From: Bacteroidales bacterium
Lineage (GTDB): Bacteria; Bacteroidota; Bacteroidia; Bacteroidales; UBA932
NCBI GenBank assembly: GCA_017473705.1
Contig: JAFUJQ010000001.1
Location: 1 to 64,000 of the forward strand
Direction: 5' to 3'
DNA length: 64,000 nt
This document shows positions 16,815 through 26,087 of this stretch, in pieces. Below the pieces are notes generated by a model. The model made no database searches and was not told the origin of the DNA. It saw only the letters and a list, made by a program, of their open reading frames with translations. Position 1 is the first letter of the stretch, and each line of letters opens with the position of its first letter. Both the position numbers and the translations under genes were made by a program.

Positions 16815-18470
16815 ATGAAACACATACGAAGAATAATATTTGCTGCTGCCGCGGCTATGATTTCAGCGGCATGCGTGCCGGTATCACAGGTGGAACTCGG
16901 TGTCGATCAGACCAGCATCCAGATCGGTGCCGAAGGTGGCAGAAGGACTGTGCAGGTTACAGCACCTGGCAGCTGGGTTGCTATGACCGAGTCACCGTGG
17001 ATAACGATTTCTCCGGCCAACGGACGTGGCTCTCAGGAGTGCACCATAAGCATAGATACTACTCTTGTGTTCGGCCAGCGCACAGGTGCTGTCAGGATTC
17101 AGAGCCTGGATGACTCGGATGACAAGAAGGATTTTGAGATCATCCAGAGTGGTTACGACTACCAGCTGACTCTAAAGGAGACCGAGAAGAACGTAGAGGA
17201 CTATGCGGGTTATGACGACAGACATTTCGAGGTCAGGGTCAGGTCGAATGTAGACTTTGATGTCAGGCTTCCTGAAGGTGCGGCGTCATGGCTTTCGTTC
17301 AAGAAATCAGACCTTGTACTTGACAGGGGATCAAGGCCGCGTGAGACAGTGGTGAGGTTTGACTGGAAGGTCAATTCCCGTGACGTGGAAAGAATAGCAG
17401 ATGTGGTCTTCCAGCCGAAGGAAGATGTGCAGATGGCTCGTCATGACGGCCTCAAAGTGATACAGAAGGCAGCCCTGCCTATAGAGGTCGGAACACCGGC
17501 AGGAGACTCTCTCGCCATTCTTGCAGTGAGCCGTGCGCTTGGAATGTTCACCGAGTGGGAGACATCGGAGAGGCTGGAGCATTGGAACAATGTGGCGGTG
17601 TGGAAGGACGGACCGAACAAGGGACGTGTCAGATATGTTCAGTTCTTCATGTTCAAGACCCAGGAGGCGATACCTTATGAAATCCAGTACCTTACTGCCG
17701 CAGAGGAGATTGCCATATATTCAAATGCCAACCACTTCCTCCGCAGCCTTGACACCGGCGAACATATCACGAAGCTCACAGGTCTCAAGAGGCTTACTAT
17801 CGGAGCATATGGACTGACATCGCTCCATCCTGATTTCGTCAATCTCAAGAATCTCGAATATCTGGACCTCAGTTCCAACTGCTTCGAGTCTGTTCCGGAC
17901 ATATTGACTCCGGAAAACTTCCCGAACCTTCACGCTCTTGTAATGAATGCGAATCAGCGTCATACAATATATGACCTCAGCAATGATGTGAGGGAGAATG
18001 TCGGCGGTCTGATTGCAGATGATCTGAGGACCGAGGCCGGAATGGAGTCCTTTAAGAGGATACTCAAGTGGAACCAGCTGGACACTGTCCGTCTTTCGGT
18101 GAATTATCTGCAGGGAGAACTCCCGGATATGACAGACGAAGGACTTCCTGTGTGGACTTTTGAGGAACTGAAGGATTCTTTGGCAACAGGTCTGACAGCG
18201 CTTCCGACAGAACTTCAGAACCTTCCTAAGGTTCTTCCTGACACGCGTTTCTTTGCAATCAACTACAATCGCTTTACGGGAAGGATTCCGGAATGGCTTC
18301 TCAAGCATCCTAAGCTCGACCTCTGGGCGCCGTTCTCCCTCGTCTTCTCTCAGGAAGGCAAGACCAAGGACGGAAGGAATGCAGGCTTCAGCAACGAACC
18401 GACCAGTCTTGACGACTATTACAGACTGTATCCTAACAAGAAGTATAATCCGAGTAATATTGTTGAATGA
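16815..18470 (+). CDS. BACON-domain plus leucine-rich-repeat surface lipoprotein
   Basis: 551 residues. Lipobox SAAC (Cys20). A classic BACON domain lies at about 25-110 (GGRRTVQVTAPGSWVAMTE, SPWITISPANGRG), with a second BACON-like domain at about 115-225. The C-terminal half has leucine-rich repeats (LKRLTIGAYGLTSLHPDF, LEYLDLSSNCFESVPDIL, LDTVRLSVNYLQGELPDM). It pairs with the preceding LRR protein and overlaps the following protease gene by 4 bases, so the two are translationally coupled. BACON modules usually act as spacers or carbohydrate/mucin-associated domains; here the LRRs suggest protein binding. Confidence 0.82.
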   Translation: MKHIRRIIFAAAAAMISAACVPVSQVELGVDQTSIQIGAEGGRRTVQVTAPGSWVAMTESPWITISPANGRGSQECTISIDTTLVFGQRTGAVRIQSLDDSDDKKDFEIIQSGYDYQLTLKETEKNVEDYAGYDDRHFEVRVRSNVDFDVRLPEGAASWLSFKKSDLVLDRGSRPRETVVRFDWKVNSRDVERIADVVFQPKEDVQMARHDGLKVIQKAALPIEVGTPAGDSLAILAVSRALGMFTEWETSERLEHWNNVAVWKDGPNKGRVRYVQFFMFKTQEAIPYEIQYLTAAEEIAIYSNANHFLRSLDTGEHITKLTGLKRLTIGAYGLTSLHPDFVNLKNLEYLDLSSNCFESVPDILTPENFPNLHALVMNANQRHTIYDLSNDVRENVGGLIADDLRTEAGMESFKRILKWNQLDTVRLSVNYLQGELPDMTDEGLPVWTFEELKDSLATGLTALPTELQNLPKVLPDTRFFAINYNRFTGRIPEWLLKHPKLDLWAPFSLVFSQEGKTKDGRNAGFSNEPTSLDDYYRLYPNKKYNPSNIVE

Positions 18471-20488
18471 TGAAATTCATAAATAAGATATTGATACTTT
18501 CCGCAATTGTGGCCGGAGTCGCTTCCTGCGCTGTCGAGGCTCCGCAGGAAGAAGTAAAGCATCGTCCGGATGCTGCAATTGATGCTGTGCCCGGTCAGCT
18601 TCTCGTTCGCTTCGATCCACATGTCGCAGAAATCCTGGACAAGGCAGGTCTGACAAAGAGCGGCCCTGCCGCTCCAATGACCCGTTCCGGAATTCTCAGC
18701 GTGGACGAGGTGCTTGACCTTGTAGACGGATATTCTATAGAGAGAGTATTTCCTGCAGATCCGCGAAGCGAGGCGAAGGCCCGCGAAGAGGGACTCCATC
18801 TGTGGTATGTAGTCCGTTTCAATGAGGATTGTCCGGTCGCGCAGGTGGCTGAGAATCTTTCGAGACTCGGCGAGGTGAGCAAGGTGGAGTTCAACCGTAC
18901 ACTGAAGAGGGCCAGCGAAAGCAAGGCTGTGCCGTTGACTGCAGAGAAGCTGCGTCAGCTGACGACGAAGACCTCGTCTTCTGCATTCAATGACCCGCTG
19001 CTTGCCGATCAGTGGCATCTTGTCAATAACGGAGACCTCCGTCCGACCAAGTTTGTCAAGGATGCTGATGTTCAGGTTGAAAAGGCATGGACGGAGCTCG
19101 GATGCTATGGCGATCCTTCTATAATCGTTGCAGTTCTTGACGAAGGTGTGGATGTGACCCATCCGGACCTCAAGGCCAGCATGTGGGTGAATGAGGATGA
19201 AATATGGCGCTCGACCGAGGATAATGACGGCAATGGATATGCCGGAGACTATCACGGTTATAACTTTGTGCAGAAGACGGGTGTCATCTCTACAGACTCC
19301 AAGTATGATTCCGGACATGGAAGCCATGTGGCGGGAGTTATTGCGGCGACAAATAATAATGGAATAGGAATCAGTTCGATAGCAGGCGGTGACGGCTCTG
19401 CTCCTGGTGTGAAGATAATGTCCTGCCAGATTTTCTCAGGTATGTATGCAGGTACCGTCCTTGAAGAGGTGCGTGCCATCAAGTATGCAGCCGACAACGG
19501 TGCAGTGATCCTCCAGTGCAGTTGGGGATATATTTCTGGCGCTGCCAATCCATATGATTGGACTCCACAATATTCTACAGATGAAGAGTGGGAGTCATAT
19601 AATGTCCTTGAAAGAAAGGCGCTTGATTACTTCATTCACCACGCAGGCTCTCCTGACGGTGTGATTGACGGCGGTCTGGCCATATTTGCTGGTGGAAATG
19701 AAGCTGCCCCGGCAGCCAGCTACCCTGGAGCATATCCTGATTTCGTAGCGGTCGCTGCGACAGCGGGTGACTTTACCCCTGCGGTATACAGCAACTACGG
19801 ACCGGGAACAACGATTTCGGCTCCGGGCGGAGATCAGGATTATTACTGGGAGTATGCAGACGATGACCACTGGGTTGGAGAGATCGGATGCATTCTCTCT
19901 ACGCTTCCTCTCAATGTGAGTGAAAGCGGATATGGATATATGGAAGGAACGTCAATGGCTTGTCCGCATGTCTCAGGAGTCGCTGCTCTTGGACTCTCAT
20001 ATGCAGCAAAGCTCAGACGCCACTTCACTGCTGATGAGTTCAAGGCCTTGCTGTATGAGACGGCAACCCCTATCGACAAGTATATGACCGGCACCAAACA
20101 TTATAAGAAATATGTTGCAGACCTTGAGGGGTCTTCTCCATTGATGTCCTTTGATATGGCAGCCTTTAAAGGCGGAATGGGATACGGCCAGGTGAATGCA
20201 TATGCGCTGCTCAAGGCTATAGAAGGATCAGGAGTTGAAATGACTTTCCCTAACCTTTATGTGGCTGCAGGCGGACAGGTGACAGCCGATCCGTCTATGT
20301 ACATGGACGGAACCTCATTCTCAGTAACTGTGGCTGATCAGAGTGTCGCTACAGCGTCAGTCGAGGGCGGTAAGATCATAGTGAAGGGTCTCAAGACCGG
20401 TCAGACCGAAGCAACAGTGACCGGTTCGAGGACCGACAGATTTGTAATCACTGTCCGTGAGACAGCAAACGGCAACGGATGGCTGTAG
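18467..20488 (+). CDS. subtilisin-like (S8) serine protease, surface lipoprotein
   Basis: 673 residues. Lipobox GVASC (Cys21). Residues about 40-145 look like an inhibitor-I9-type prodomain (VPGQLLVRFD ... VEFNRTLKRA). The catalytic triad is complete: Asp225 in VAVLDEGVDV, His284 in SGHGSHVAG and Ser496 in GTSMACPHVSGVAAL; oxyanion Asn411 is in AGGNEAA. The tail (about 600-665, VTVADQSVATASVEGGKIIVKGLKTGQTEATVTG) is a BIG2-like Ig domain. The start ATG overlaps the stop of the upstream LRR gene. With SusCD and the LRR proteins, it would cut protein at the cell surface for uptake; the substrate is unknown. Confidence 0.92.
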   Translation: MMKFINKILILSAIVAGVASCAVEAPQEEVKHRPDAAIDAVPGQLLVRFDPHVAEILDKAGLTKSGPAAPMTRSGILSVDEVLDLVDGYSIERVFPADPRSEAKAREEGLHLWYVVRFNEDCPVAQVAENLSRLGEVSKVEFNRTLKRASESKAVPLTAEKLRQLTTKTSSSAFNDPLLADQWHLVNNGDLRPTKFVKDADVQVEKAWTELGCYGDPSIIVAVLDEGVDVTHPDLKASMWVNEDEIWRSTEDNDGNGYAGDYHGYNFVQKTGVISTDSKYDSGHGSHVAGVIAATNNNGIGISSIAGGDGSAPGVKIMSCQIFSGMYAGTVLEEVRAIKYAADNGAVILQCSWGYISGAANPYDWTPQYSTDEEWESYNVLERKALDYFIHHAGSPDGVIDGGLAIFAGGNEAAPAASYPGAYPDFVAVAATAGDFTPAVYSNYGPGTTISAPGGDQDYYWEYADDDHWVGEIGCILSTLPLNVSESGYGYMEGTSMACPHVSGVAALGLSYAAKLRRHFTADEFKALLYETATPIDKYMTGTKHYKKYVADLEGSSPLMSFDMAAFKGGMGYGQVNAYALLKAIEGSGVEMTFPNLYVAAGGQVTADPSMYMDGTSFSVTVADQSVATASVEGGKIIVKGLKTGQTEATVTGSRTDRFVITVRETANGNGWL

Positions 20489-20493
20489 TTGTA

Positions 20494-20517
20494 GTTTCGA
20501 GCGTAGTCGAGAAATCT
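20494..20517 (+). repeat. dispersed SEVEES-type repeat, degenerate copy
   Basis: GTTTCGAGCGTAGTCGAGAAATCT is a diverged copy of the element at 21305-21331. It fills the gap between the protease stop and the DUF1573 start. Confidence 0.6.
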
Positions 20518-20518
20518 G

Positions 20519-21337
20519 ATGAGAGTATATGGATTAATAATGGCAATGTGTGTTGCGGTCATTGCGGCCGCGACAGCATCTGCGCAGATAAGAATCGTCC
20601 ATCAGGACAGGCTGGAAGAAGTTTCCAGCCCGCGCCTGAGCGCCGATTCCGCATTTCTGCACTTTGATGCGACCCACATTGTCGCAGGTCCTATGAACGA
20701 AGATGACGCTCCGCAGACCTTTATCTATGCTTTTACCAATGAAGGTCCTGCGACTCTGCATATAGAAAGACTTGTATCGACCTGTTCCTGCGCATCTGCA
20801 ACCTGCTCTGTAAAGGATATAAAGCCAGGTCAGAAGGCTGAAATAAGGGTGAAATACAATCCAAAGGGACATCCAGGACGCTTTGAGAGGAAGGTGTTCG
20901 TGTACACGCAGAAGGGCAATGCTCCGGCAGCCGTCCTGAGACTTTCCGTTGATGTGTCAAGCGGCGCCGACCTTTCGGCGGAGTGGCCCGTCCAGATGGG
21001 CCCGATCCGCCTGAGGCGCTCGGAAGTGTCTTTCGAAGGGGTCGGCAAGGCCGTAGAGACAATACGTTTCAAGAATGTAGGAGAAAAGCCTGTCGAACTT
21101 CAGTGTGAGACAGCATTCCTGCCTGAATGCCTTGAGTTATCCACAGTCCCGGAGATAGTTCAGCCGGGAGCAGAAGGTCGGATCAGAATCGCCTTCGATC
21201 CTTCAAGGCCCGGAATCAGAGAAACGATGAAAATCATCCTCAAAAGCCTCGGCCTTCCGCCATCCAAGTCAACCATAACCGTTGTCATTCCGAGCTCCCC
21301 GGATGTCATTCCGAGCGAAGTCGAGGAATCTAAATAA
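20519..21337 (+). CDS. exported DUF1573 protein
   Basis: 272 residues with a cleavable signal peptide (AAATASAQ). The first domain, about 55-145, is a DUF1573 domain (FTNEGPATLHIERLVSTCSCAS, KPGQKAEIRVKYNPKGHPGRFERKVFVYT), an Ig/ASPM-SPD-2-Hydin-like fold common in Bacteroidota. A second, similar domain follows at about 160-255. The last 15 or so codons (PSSPDVIPSEVEESK) are the translation of a dispersed DNA repeat, so the native C-terminus has been replaced or extended. It lies 30 bases after the protease gene. Role unknown, probably periplasmic or surface structural. Confidence 0.82.
   Translation: MRVYGLIMAMCVAVIAAATASAQIRIVHQDRLEEVSSPRLSADSAFLHFDATHIVAGPMNEDDAPQTFIYAFTNEGPATLHIERLVSTCSCASATCSVKDIKPGQKAEIRVKYNPKGHPGRFERKVFVYTQKGNAPAAVLRLSVDVSSGADLSAEWPVQMGPIRLRRSEVSFEGVGKAVETIRFKNVGEKPVELQCETAFLPECLELSTVPEIVQPGAEGRIRIAFDPSRPGIRETMKIILKSLGLPPSKSTITVVIPSSPDVIPSEVEESK
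21284..21331 (+). repeat. dispersed SEVEES-type repeat, one partial and one full copy in tandem
   Basis: A partial copy GTCATTCCGAG at 21284 is followed by the full unit at 21305-21331, which begins GTCATTCCGAGCGAAGTCGA. Both are read in frame as the end of the DUF1573 protein. This sequence type is known as a scattered intergenic repeat in many Bacteroidota genomes; I rely on memory for that. Confidence 0.7.
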
Positions 21338-21358
21338 TAACAAAGTTAAAACAACAAT

Positions 21359-21817
21359 ATGAAAAGAATAATCAGTCTGATCGCAGTCATTGCACTTTCT
21401 GCTGCAGTGATTTCATGTGACAAGAAAGACCTTTCAGAGCTGCAGCCGGTTCAGCTCGAAGTAAATGCCCACACCATTTCAGGACAGTGGCAGCTGCAGG
21501 AGTGGAACGGTGAAGAACTCGCTGAGGGTACATATGTATACCTTGACATTGTCCGCAACGACAAGACATACACCATGTATCAGAACATGGACAGCTTCAC
21601 CGACGTCCCTCACGTCCTCACCGGCTCATACCACCTCTACACCGATGAGGAACTCGGAGCTCTCATCCGTGGAAACTACGACCACGATGGAGGCGAATGG
21701 GCGCACCGCTACGCAATCAAGAGCCTCACTGAAAAGGAAATGCTCTGGGTGGCGACAGACGACCCGTCATTCACGCAGCAGTTTATCCGCGTGGACAACA
21801 TTCCTGTAGCAGAGTAG
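21359..21817 (+). CDS. small lipocalin-like lipoprotein
   Basis: 152 residues. Lipobox AVISC (Cys20). The rest (ISGQWQLQEWNGEELAEGTYVYLDI, YTMYQNMDSFTDVPHVLTGSYHLYTDEELGALI, EMLWVATDDPSFTQQFIRV) has the GxWxL start and beta pattern of lipocalin-like Bacteroidales lipoproteins (DUF5004-like). Last gene of the SusCD run. Ligand unknown. Confidence 0.65.
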   Translation: MKRIISLIAVIALSAAVISCDKKDLSELQPVQLEVNAHTISGQWQLQEWNGEELAEGTYVYLDIVRNDKTYTMYQNMDSFTDVPHVLTGSYHLYTDEELGALIRGNYDHDGGEWAHRYAIKSLTEKEMLWVATDDPSFTQQFIRVDNIPVAE

Positions 21818-21862
21818 TCAGCAGACCCCGGTGTCTGTATTCATACGCCCCGGCATCCTGTC

Positions 21863-21922
21863 CCAGCTGACAATCTTCAGCATGCTATCCCACCAGCTGA
21901 CAATCTCCAGTGTGCAATATCG
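21863..21922 (+). repeat. 30-bp tandem repeat, two units
   Basis: Units start at 21863 and 21893; the first 18 bases agree at 17 positions (CCAGCTGACAATCTTCAG versus CCAGCTGACAATCTCCAG) and then diverge. It lies in a 550-base stretch without genes after the SusCD run. Confidence 0.55.
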
Positions 21923-21925
21923 ACA

Positions 21926-21957
21926 AGCCCCGCTATCTTCAGCCAGATAGCGGGGCT
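21926..21957. terminator. perfect 12-bp hairpin
   Basis: AGCCCCGCTATC and GATAGCGGGGCT are perfect complements around an 8-base loop. There is no T run, so termination is only one possibility. Confidence 0.5.
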
Positions 21958-22025
21958 CGCCATTCCGCGAAGCCCACCAGGAACCTTTCCCGTCCGCTTC
22001 GCTGCTTGGGAAATGCATGTTGGTG

Positions 22026-22140
22026 GACCGTCCGACAGAAAAAAGGCTGTTTTTGTGATGGACGGTGGTGAATTATGCTTTTTTGGCTCTGTTTTCGACA
22101 CCGTCCGACATCTTTCTGGCCATTTTAATGATGGACGCTT
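22026..22140 (+). repeat. composite inverted-repeat element, copy 1
   Basis: Two head-to-tail units of the form CCGTCCGACA-(about 17-20 bases)-TGATGGACG. The first ends in GGACGGTG and the second begins CACCGTCC, so the spacer can fold into a hairpin. The right end reads GGACGCTTCC. A second copy of the same length and orientation is at 27235-27349. There is no ORF in it, so it looks like a REP/BIME-type non-coding mobile or structural repeat. Confidence 0.7.
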
Positions 22141-22248
22141 CCGGCAATGGCAAGGCTGTAGCTGTTTTTGACGGGAAAGGGTGCAGCTCTGCCCGAAAAC
22201 ATGCGTTTCTATCAGAAACGGGCCGAACAGTATCCTGACATTTACATG

Positions 22249-22288
22249 AAAGCCGGCGATATGTATGTTTCAATATATCGCCGGCTTT
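22249..22288 (+). terminator. strong hairpin terminator
   Basis: AAAGCCGGCGATAT (22249-22262) pairs with ATATCGCCGGCTTT (22275-22288), 14 perfect pairs, followed by CTTAT. It would stop readthrough from the SusCD side towards the convergent M16 protease gene. Confidence 0.65.
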
Positions 22289-22367
22289 CTTATCAGAAGT
22301 TTCACTATGTCATCCTCCGGACATCGGGAAGGACAGCCCTGGACTCTGCCACTATGCTGTCAATGTG

Positions 22368-25265
22368 TTAATATCCGAAGATGTCTGTCAGGGTGAGGGT
22401 CTGGACAGGGCCGAGGGTCTTGAGGTAGTCTGTGTCAAGGTCCTTGATGTCGCCGAGGATGCCGTAGACATATGTGCGGTCCTTTACCCACTGTTCCTGT
22501 GCTGCCTTCACGTCTTCGAGAGTGAGTGTCTGCGCAACTTCGAATATCTGCTTGTTGCGTGGCTCTGTCACTCCAAGTTCGCGGTCAGACAGGTACTTGT
22601 TCAGGATGTTCCTGCTTGTAGTCCTGTCTGTCCTGATGCCGCTGATGAGCGCTTCCTTGGCGATGTTGAATGCAGCCTCGGACTCCGGCATCTGGTTGAT
22701 GATCTCGTCGAACGCCTCGATAGCAGTCTTCATCTTGTCGTTCTGCGTCGCGATGAAGGCATAATACATATATGAATCGTCCTTGTGTGACGGCTGATAG
22801 AGTCTTGCGCTTGAAGAGTATGCAAGACCACGCGCTTCACGCATCTCCTGGAATACTATGGCGTTCATTCCGCCGCCGAAATACTCATTGTAGAGCGCTA
22901 CATATGGGTCAGCCTTGAGATCAAGTTTCTCGCCTCTGTTAGAGTACTGGAGATAGTAAATCTGCTTTGCATCATACTGAACGAGGTATACCTTGCTTGC
23001 ATCTACAGGAAGATACGCAGCACGCTTCTTCTCAAGCGGCTTGAGATTCTCGGCAATGAGGTGGTTTTCTTCAATCAGCTTTACAGCTTCTGCTTCAGAT
23101 GCAGGACCTATGTAGCGGATCTCATGCTGACATTCCAGAAGGTCGCGAACCTTGGCAAGGAGCTCCTCGGAAGTGATGTTCTTGATCTGCTCGTCAGTCA
23201 TGGTAGTCTTCCTGATGAACTCAGGTCCGTAGAAAATGTACTCCTGAAGCTGTCCGAAGCATGCGCTCTGGTTGAGCTTTGCATCTGCGCGCGACTTGAG
23301 CATGTCTGCCTTGAGGTTTGCAAGGATGGCTTCGTCAGCAACTGCATTGTATACCAGGTCTTCGACGATGGCAATAGCCTCAGGCATGTTTTCGGCGAGG
23401 CCGTTGACATAAATATATGTACGGTTGCTTCCTGCGCTCAGAGCGAAGTTGCATGCGAGCTGATACATCTGCTGCGCAATTTCCTCCGCGCTTCTTGTCG
23501 GAGTGCCGAGGTAGCTGAGGTATGTGAATGCAAGATTGAGAGCAGGGTCTGCTTCAGTTCCTGTTTCGTACACGAATGAGATGCCAGCTATATCATTGAT
23601 CTTGTTCTGTACATAAAGGACCTCAAGTCCCTTTACATCGAAGATGCTCATATCCTTGCTGTAGTCTGCGTATACAGGCTCTATAGGCTTCACTTCAGTC
23701 GCCTGGATCTCTGCCAGGAATGCGCTCTGCGCGTCTCTGTTGGCCTTGATAGGGGTGATCTTCGGCGCGGTAACCTTCTGCACTGTGGTGTCTTCGCCCT
23801 GACGCTTGTAAACGACAGCGTAGTTGTTGTCAGCGAGATACTTTGAAGCCCAGTCGATCACGTCCTGCTTTGTAACCTTGCTGAGATTGTCAATCCATGC
23901 GACCTCGTCAGCCCAGTCTGTGCCGTTGATGAATGACTGTACATACATGTCGGCTCTTCCGGAGTTCTCCTCCATCACTTCCATCATGTTGAGCTTGAGG
24001 TTGTTGATTGTTCCAGTAAGAAGGTTTTCGTCAAACTCGCCGTTGCGGAGCTTTGCGATCTCTGCAAGAACGAGATCCTTGACCTCTTCAAGAGACTGTC
24101 CATGCTTAGGATTTGCCATGATGATGAACTCTCCTGCGTCAGGACGTGTATATGACATGGCCTGCGCTCCAAGAACCTTCTGCTGCTGGTTGAGGTTGAG
24201 GTCGATAAGACCGGCAGAACCGTTTGAAAGGATGTATGAAACGACATCTGCAACCATGGCCTCATGCGTGCCGGCTCCAGGATATTTCCATCCGATCATG
24301 ACGTTCTCAGCATCAAGTCCGTAAACGTCCTTTGACATAGGCGACTCGATTACACTGGCAGTCTCGAACTTGAGCTCGGGGAGGTCCTTGTTTGGCTCCA
24401 TCTGACCGAAGTACTTCTCAATGATGGCAAGCATCTCGTCAGGGTCGAAGTCACCGCTCAGACAGATTGCCATATTGTTAGGTACATAATAAGTCTTGTG
24501 GTAGTTCTTGATGTTTGTGATTGAAGGATTCTTCAGGTGTTCCTGTGTTCCAAGGACAGTCTGCGTGCCGTATGGATGGTCAGGGAACAGCATGCCGTCC
24601 ATAGTCTCGAGAGCCTTGCGGAAGTCGCGTGTGAGCGACATGTTCTTCTCCTCATATACGGTCTCAAGTTCTGTGTGGAATCCGCGGATTACAGGATTCA
24701 TGAAGCGGTCAGCCTCGATGCGCGCCCAGTTTTCGATCTGGTTTGAAGGAATGTCCTCCACATACACTGTCATGTCAGTCGATGTGTATGCGTTGGTTCC
24801 CTGCGCTCCGATGATTGACATCAGCTTGTCATATTCGTTAGGAATGAAGTAGTCCGATGCGAGGTAGCTGACAGAGTCGATCTGATGATACAGCTTTGCT
24901 CTTTCTGCCTCGTCGGTTGTGTTTCTATATACCTCAAAAAGCGCTTCTATCTCGTCCAGAAGCGGTTTCTCAGCTGCATAGTCTGAAGTTCCGAACTGCT
25001 GCGAGCCTTTGAACATGAGGTGTTCGAAGTAGTGGGCGAGACCTGTGGTCTCTGAAGGGTCATTCTTGCCTCCGACCTTCACTGCGATGTAGGTCTGGAT
25101 GCGCGGTGTCTCCTTGTTGACGCTCATGTATACCTTGAGTCCATTGTCCAGGGTATACATCTTTGTCTCAAGCGGGTCATTTGCCACAGTCTCATACTTG
25201 TACTGTGAGCAGGCGGTCAGGAACAGGCTGATAGCTGCTGCGACCAGGATTGCGGTTCTTTTCAT
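22368..25265 (-). CDS. M16-family zinc metalloprotease (two-repeat, lipoprotein)
   Basis: 965 residues. Lipobox LTAC (Cys19). The N-terminal half has the inverted zinc motif HYFEH (His78, Glu81, His82) in GLAHYFEHLMFKGSQQFG and a downstream Glu in ETVYEEKNM, as in pitrilysin/insulinase relatives. The C-terminal half is the inactive repeat (EYFGGGMNAIVFQEMREARGLAYSSSARLY). It probably degrades peptides in the periplasm or at the membrane. I start at MKRTAILV, since the 20 codons upstream spoil the signal peptide. It lies 16 bases after the membrane zinc protease gene and is probably in the same operon. Confidence 0.92.
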   Translation of the reverse strand: MKRTAILVAAAISLFLTACSQYKYETVANDPLETKMYTLDNGLKVYMSVNKETPRIQTYIAVKVGGKNDPSETTGLAHYFEHLMFKGSQQFGTSDYAAEKPLLDEIEALFEVYRNTTDEAERAKLYHQIDSVSYLASDYFIPNEYDKLMSIIGAQGTNAYTSTDMTVYVEDIPSNQIENWARIEADRFMNPVIRGFHTELETVYEEKNMSLTRDFRKALETMDGMLFPDHPYGTQTVLGTQEHLKNPSITNIKNYHKTYYVPNNMAICLSGDFDPDEMLAIIEKYFGQMEPNKDLPELKFETASVIESPMSKDVYGLDAENVMIGWKYPGAGTHEAMVADVVSYILSNGSAGLIDLNLNQQQKVLGAQAMSYTRPDAGEFIIMANPKHGQSLEEVKDLVLAEIAKLRNGEFDENLLTGTINNLKLNMMEVMEENSGRADMYVQSFINGTDWADEVAWIDNLSKVTKQDVIDWASKYLADNNYAVVYKRQGEDTTVQKVTAPKITPIKANRDAQSAFLAEIQATEVKPIEPVYADYSKDMSIFDVKGLEVLYVQNKINDIAGISFVYETGTEADPALNLAFTYLSYLGTPTRSAEEIAQQMYQLACNFALSAGSNRTYIYVNGLAENMPEAIAIVEDLVYNAVADEAILANLKADMLKSRADAKLNQSACFGQLQEYIFYGPEFIRKTTMTDEQIKNITSEELLAKVRDLLECQHEIRYIGPASEAEAVKLIEENHLIAENLKPLEKKRAAYLPVDASKVYLVQYDAKQIYYLQYSNRGEKLDLKADPYVALYNEYFGGGMNAIVFQEMREARGLAYSSSARLYQPSHKDDSYMYYAFIATQNDKMKTAIEAFDEIINQMPESEAAFNIAKEALISGIRTDRTTSRNILNKYLSDRELGVTEPRNKQIFEVAQTLTLEDVKAAQEQWVKDRTYVYGILGDIKDLDTDYLKTLGPVQTLTLTDIFGY

Positions 25266-25281
25266 ATGAATGGGGATTGAA

Positions 25282-25953
25282 TTAGTCTCTTCTTGCAATG
25301 CCGATGTAATAAAGCAGTGTGGCAAGCGATCCGAGAGCAGCGATCACATATGTATATGCAGCCCATTTGAGGGCGTCAATGGCCATTGTGCGTGTCTCGC
25401 CTTGTGTGATGCCGGTCTGTGTAAGCCATCCGATGGCCCTGCTGCTTGCATTGATCTCGACAGGCAGGGTCACGAAACTGAATATTGTGGTTGTGGCAAA
25501 CAGTATGATTCCGATCCAGAGAAGTCCAGGGAATACATTGATGAATATCAGTCCGGCGAGCAGCACCCACTGCACGATGTTGGACGCGAAGTTCACTACC
25601 GGAACGAGCGCAGAGCGGAGGCGGAGCGCCGCATAGCCGTGCGCGTGCTGCACTGCGTGGCCGCACTCGTGCGCCGCCACGGCTGCAGCAGCGACGCTCC
25701 TGCTTGCGTATACGCCTTCGCTCAGAGCGACAGTCTTGGTCTGCGGATTGTAGTGGTCTGTAAGCATTCCTCTGGTCGGCACGACCTGTACGTCATATAT
25801 GCCGTTGTCCTGCAGCATCTTGCGGGCGACGTCCGCTCCCGTCATGCCGTTAGGAAGTCCTACCTGTGAATACTTGTTGAAACGGTTCTGAAGCATGAAC
25901 TGAACCAGCATGCTCAGAACCATGATGACGATCATAATGATCCAGATGTTCAT
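25282..25953 (-). CDS. membrane zinc metallopeptidase (YugP-like)
   Basis: 223 residues with an N-terminal membrane segment (about 3-21) and two to three more in the C-terminal half. The zinc motif HECGH (His95, Glu96, His99) lies in AAAVAAHECGHAVQHAHGY, and the third-ligand region follows. This matches the neutral zinc metallopeptidase family PF04298 (YugP). Substrates are not known. It precedes the M16 protease on the same strand; a possible weak -7 element TAACTTTT is upstream. Confidence 0.9.
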   Translation of the reverse strand: MNIWIIMIVIMVLSMLVQFMLQNRFNKYSQVGLPNGMTGADVARKMLQDNGIYDVQVVPTRGMLTDHYNPQTKTVALSEGVYASRSVAAAAVAAHECGHAVQHAHGYAALRLRSALVPVVNFASNIVQWVLLAGLIFINVFPGLLWIGIILFATTTIFSFVTLPVEINASSRAIGWLTQTGITQGETRTMAIDALKWAAYTYVIAALGSLATLLYYIGIARRD

Positions 25954-26087
25954 GATTCAATATATGATTAAAAGTTAAACTGACATTTTGTCCGTAACCG
26001 GGCATGGCTATAGCCGGGTCATGGCGGCTGCTTTATGTGCAAAAAGCAGACCACTCACAAAATTAGCATAATTATCAGATTATTTCG

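Noticed and set aside
18419..19327. 302-codon open frame opposite the subtilase gene
   Set aside because: Antisense shadow of a gene with a complete catalytic triad; the product looks random.
25970..26060. CCGGGcATGG / CCGGGtcATGG direct repeat before alr
   Set aside because: Only about ten bases long with no wider structure; could be chance.
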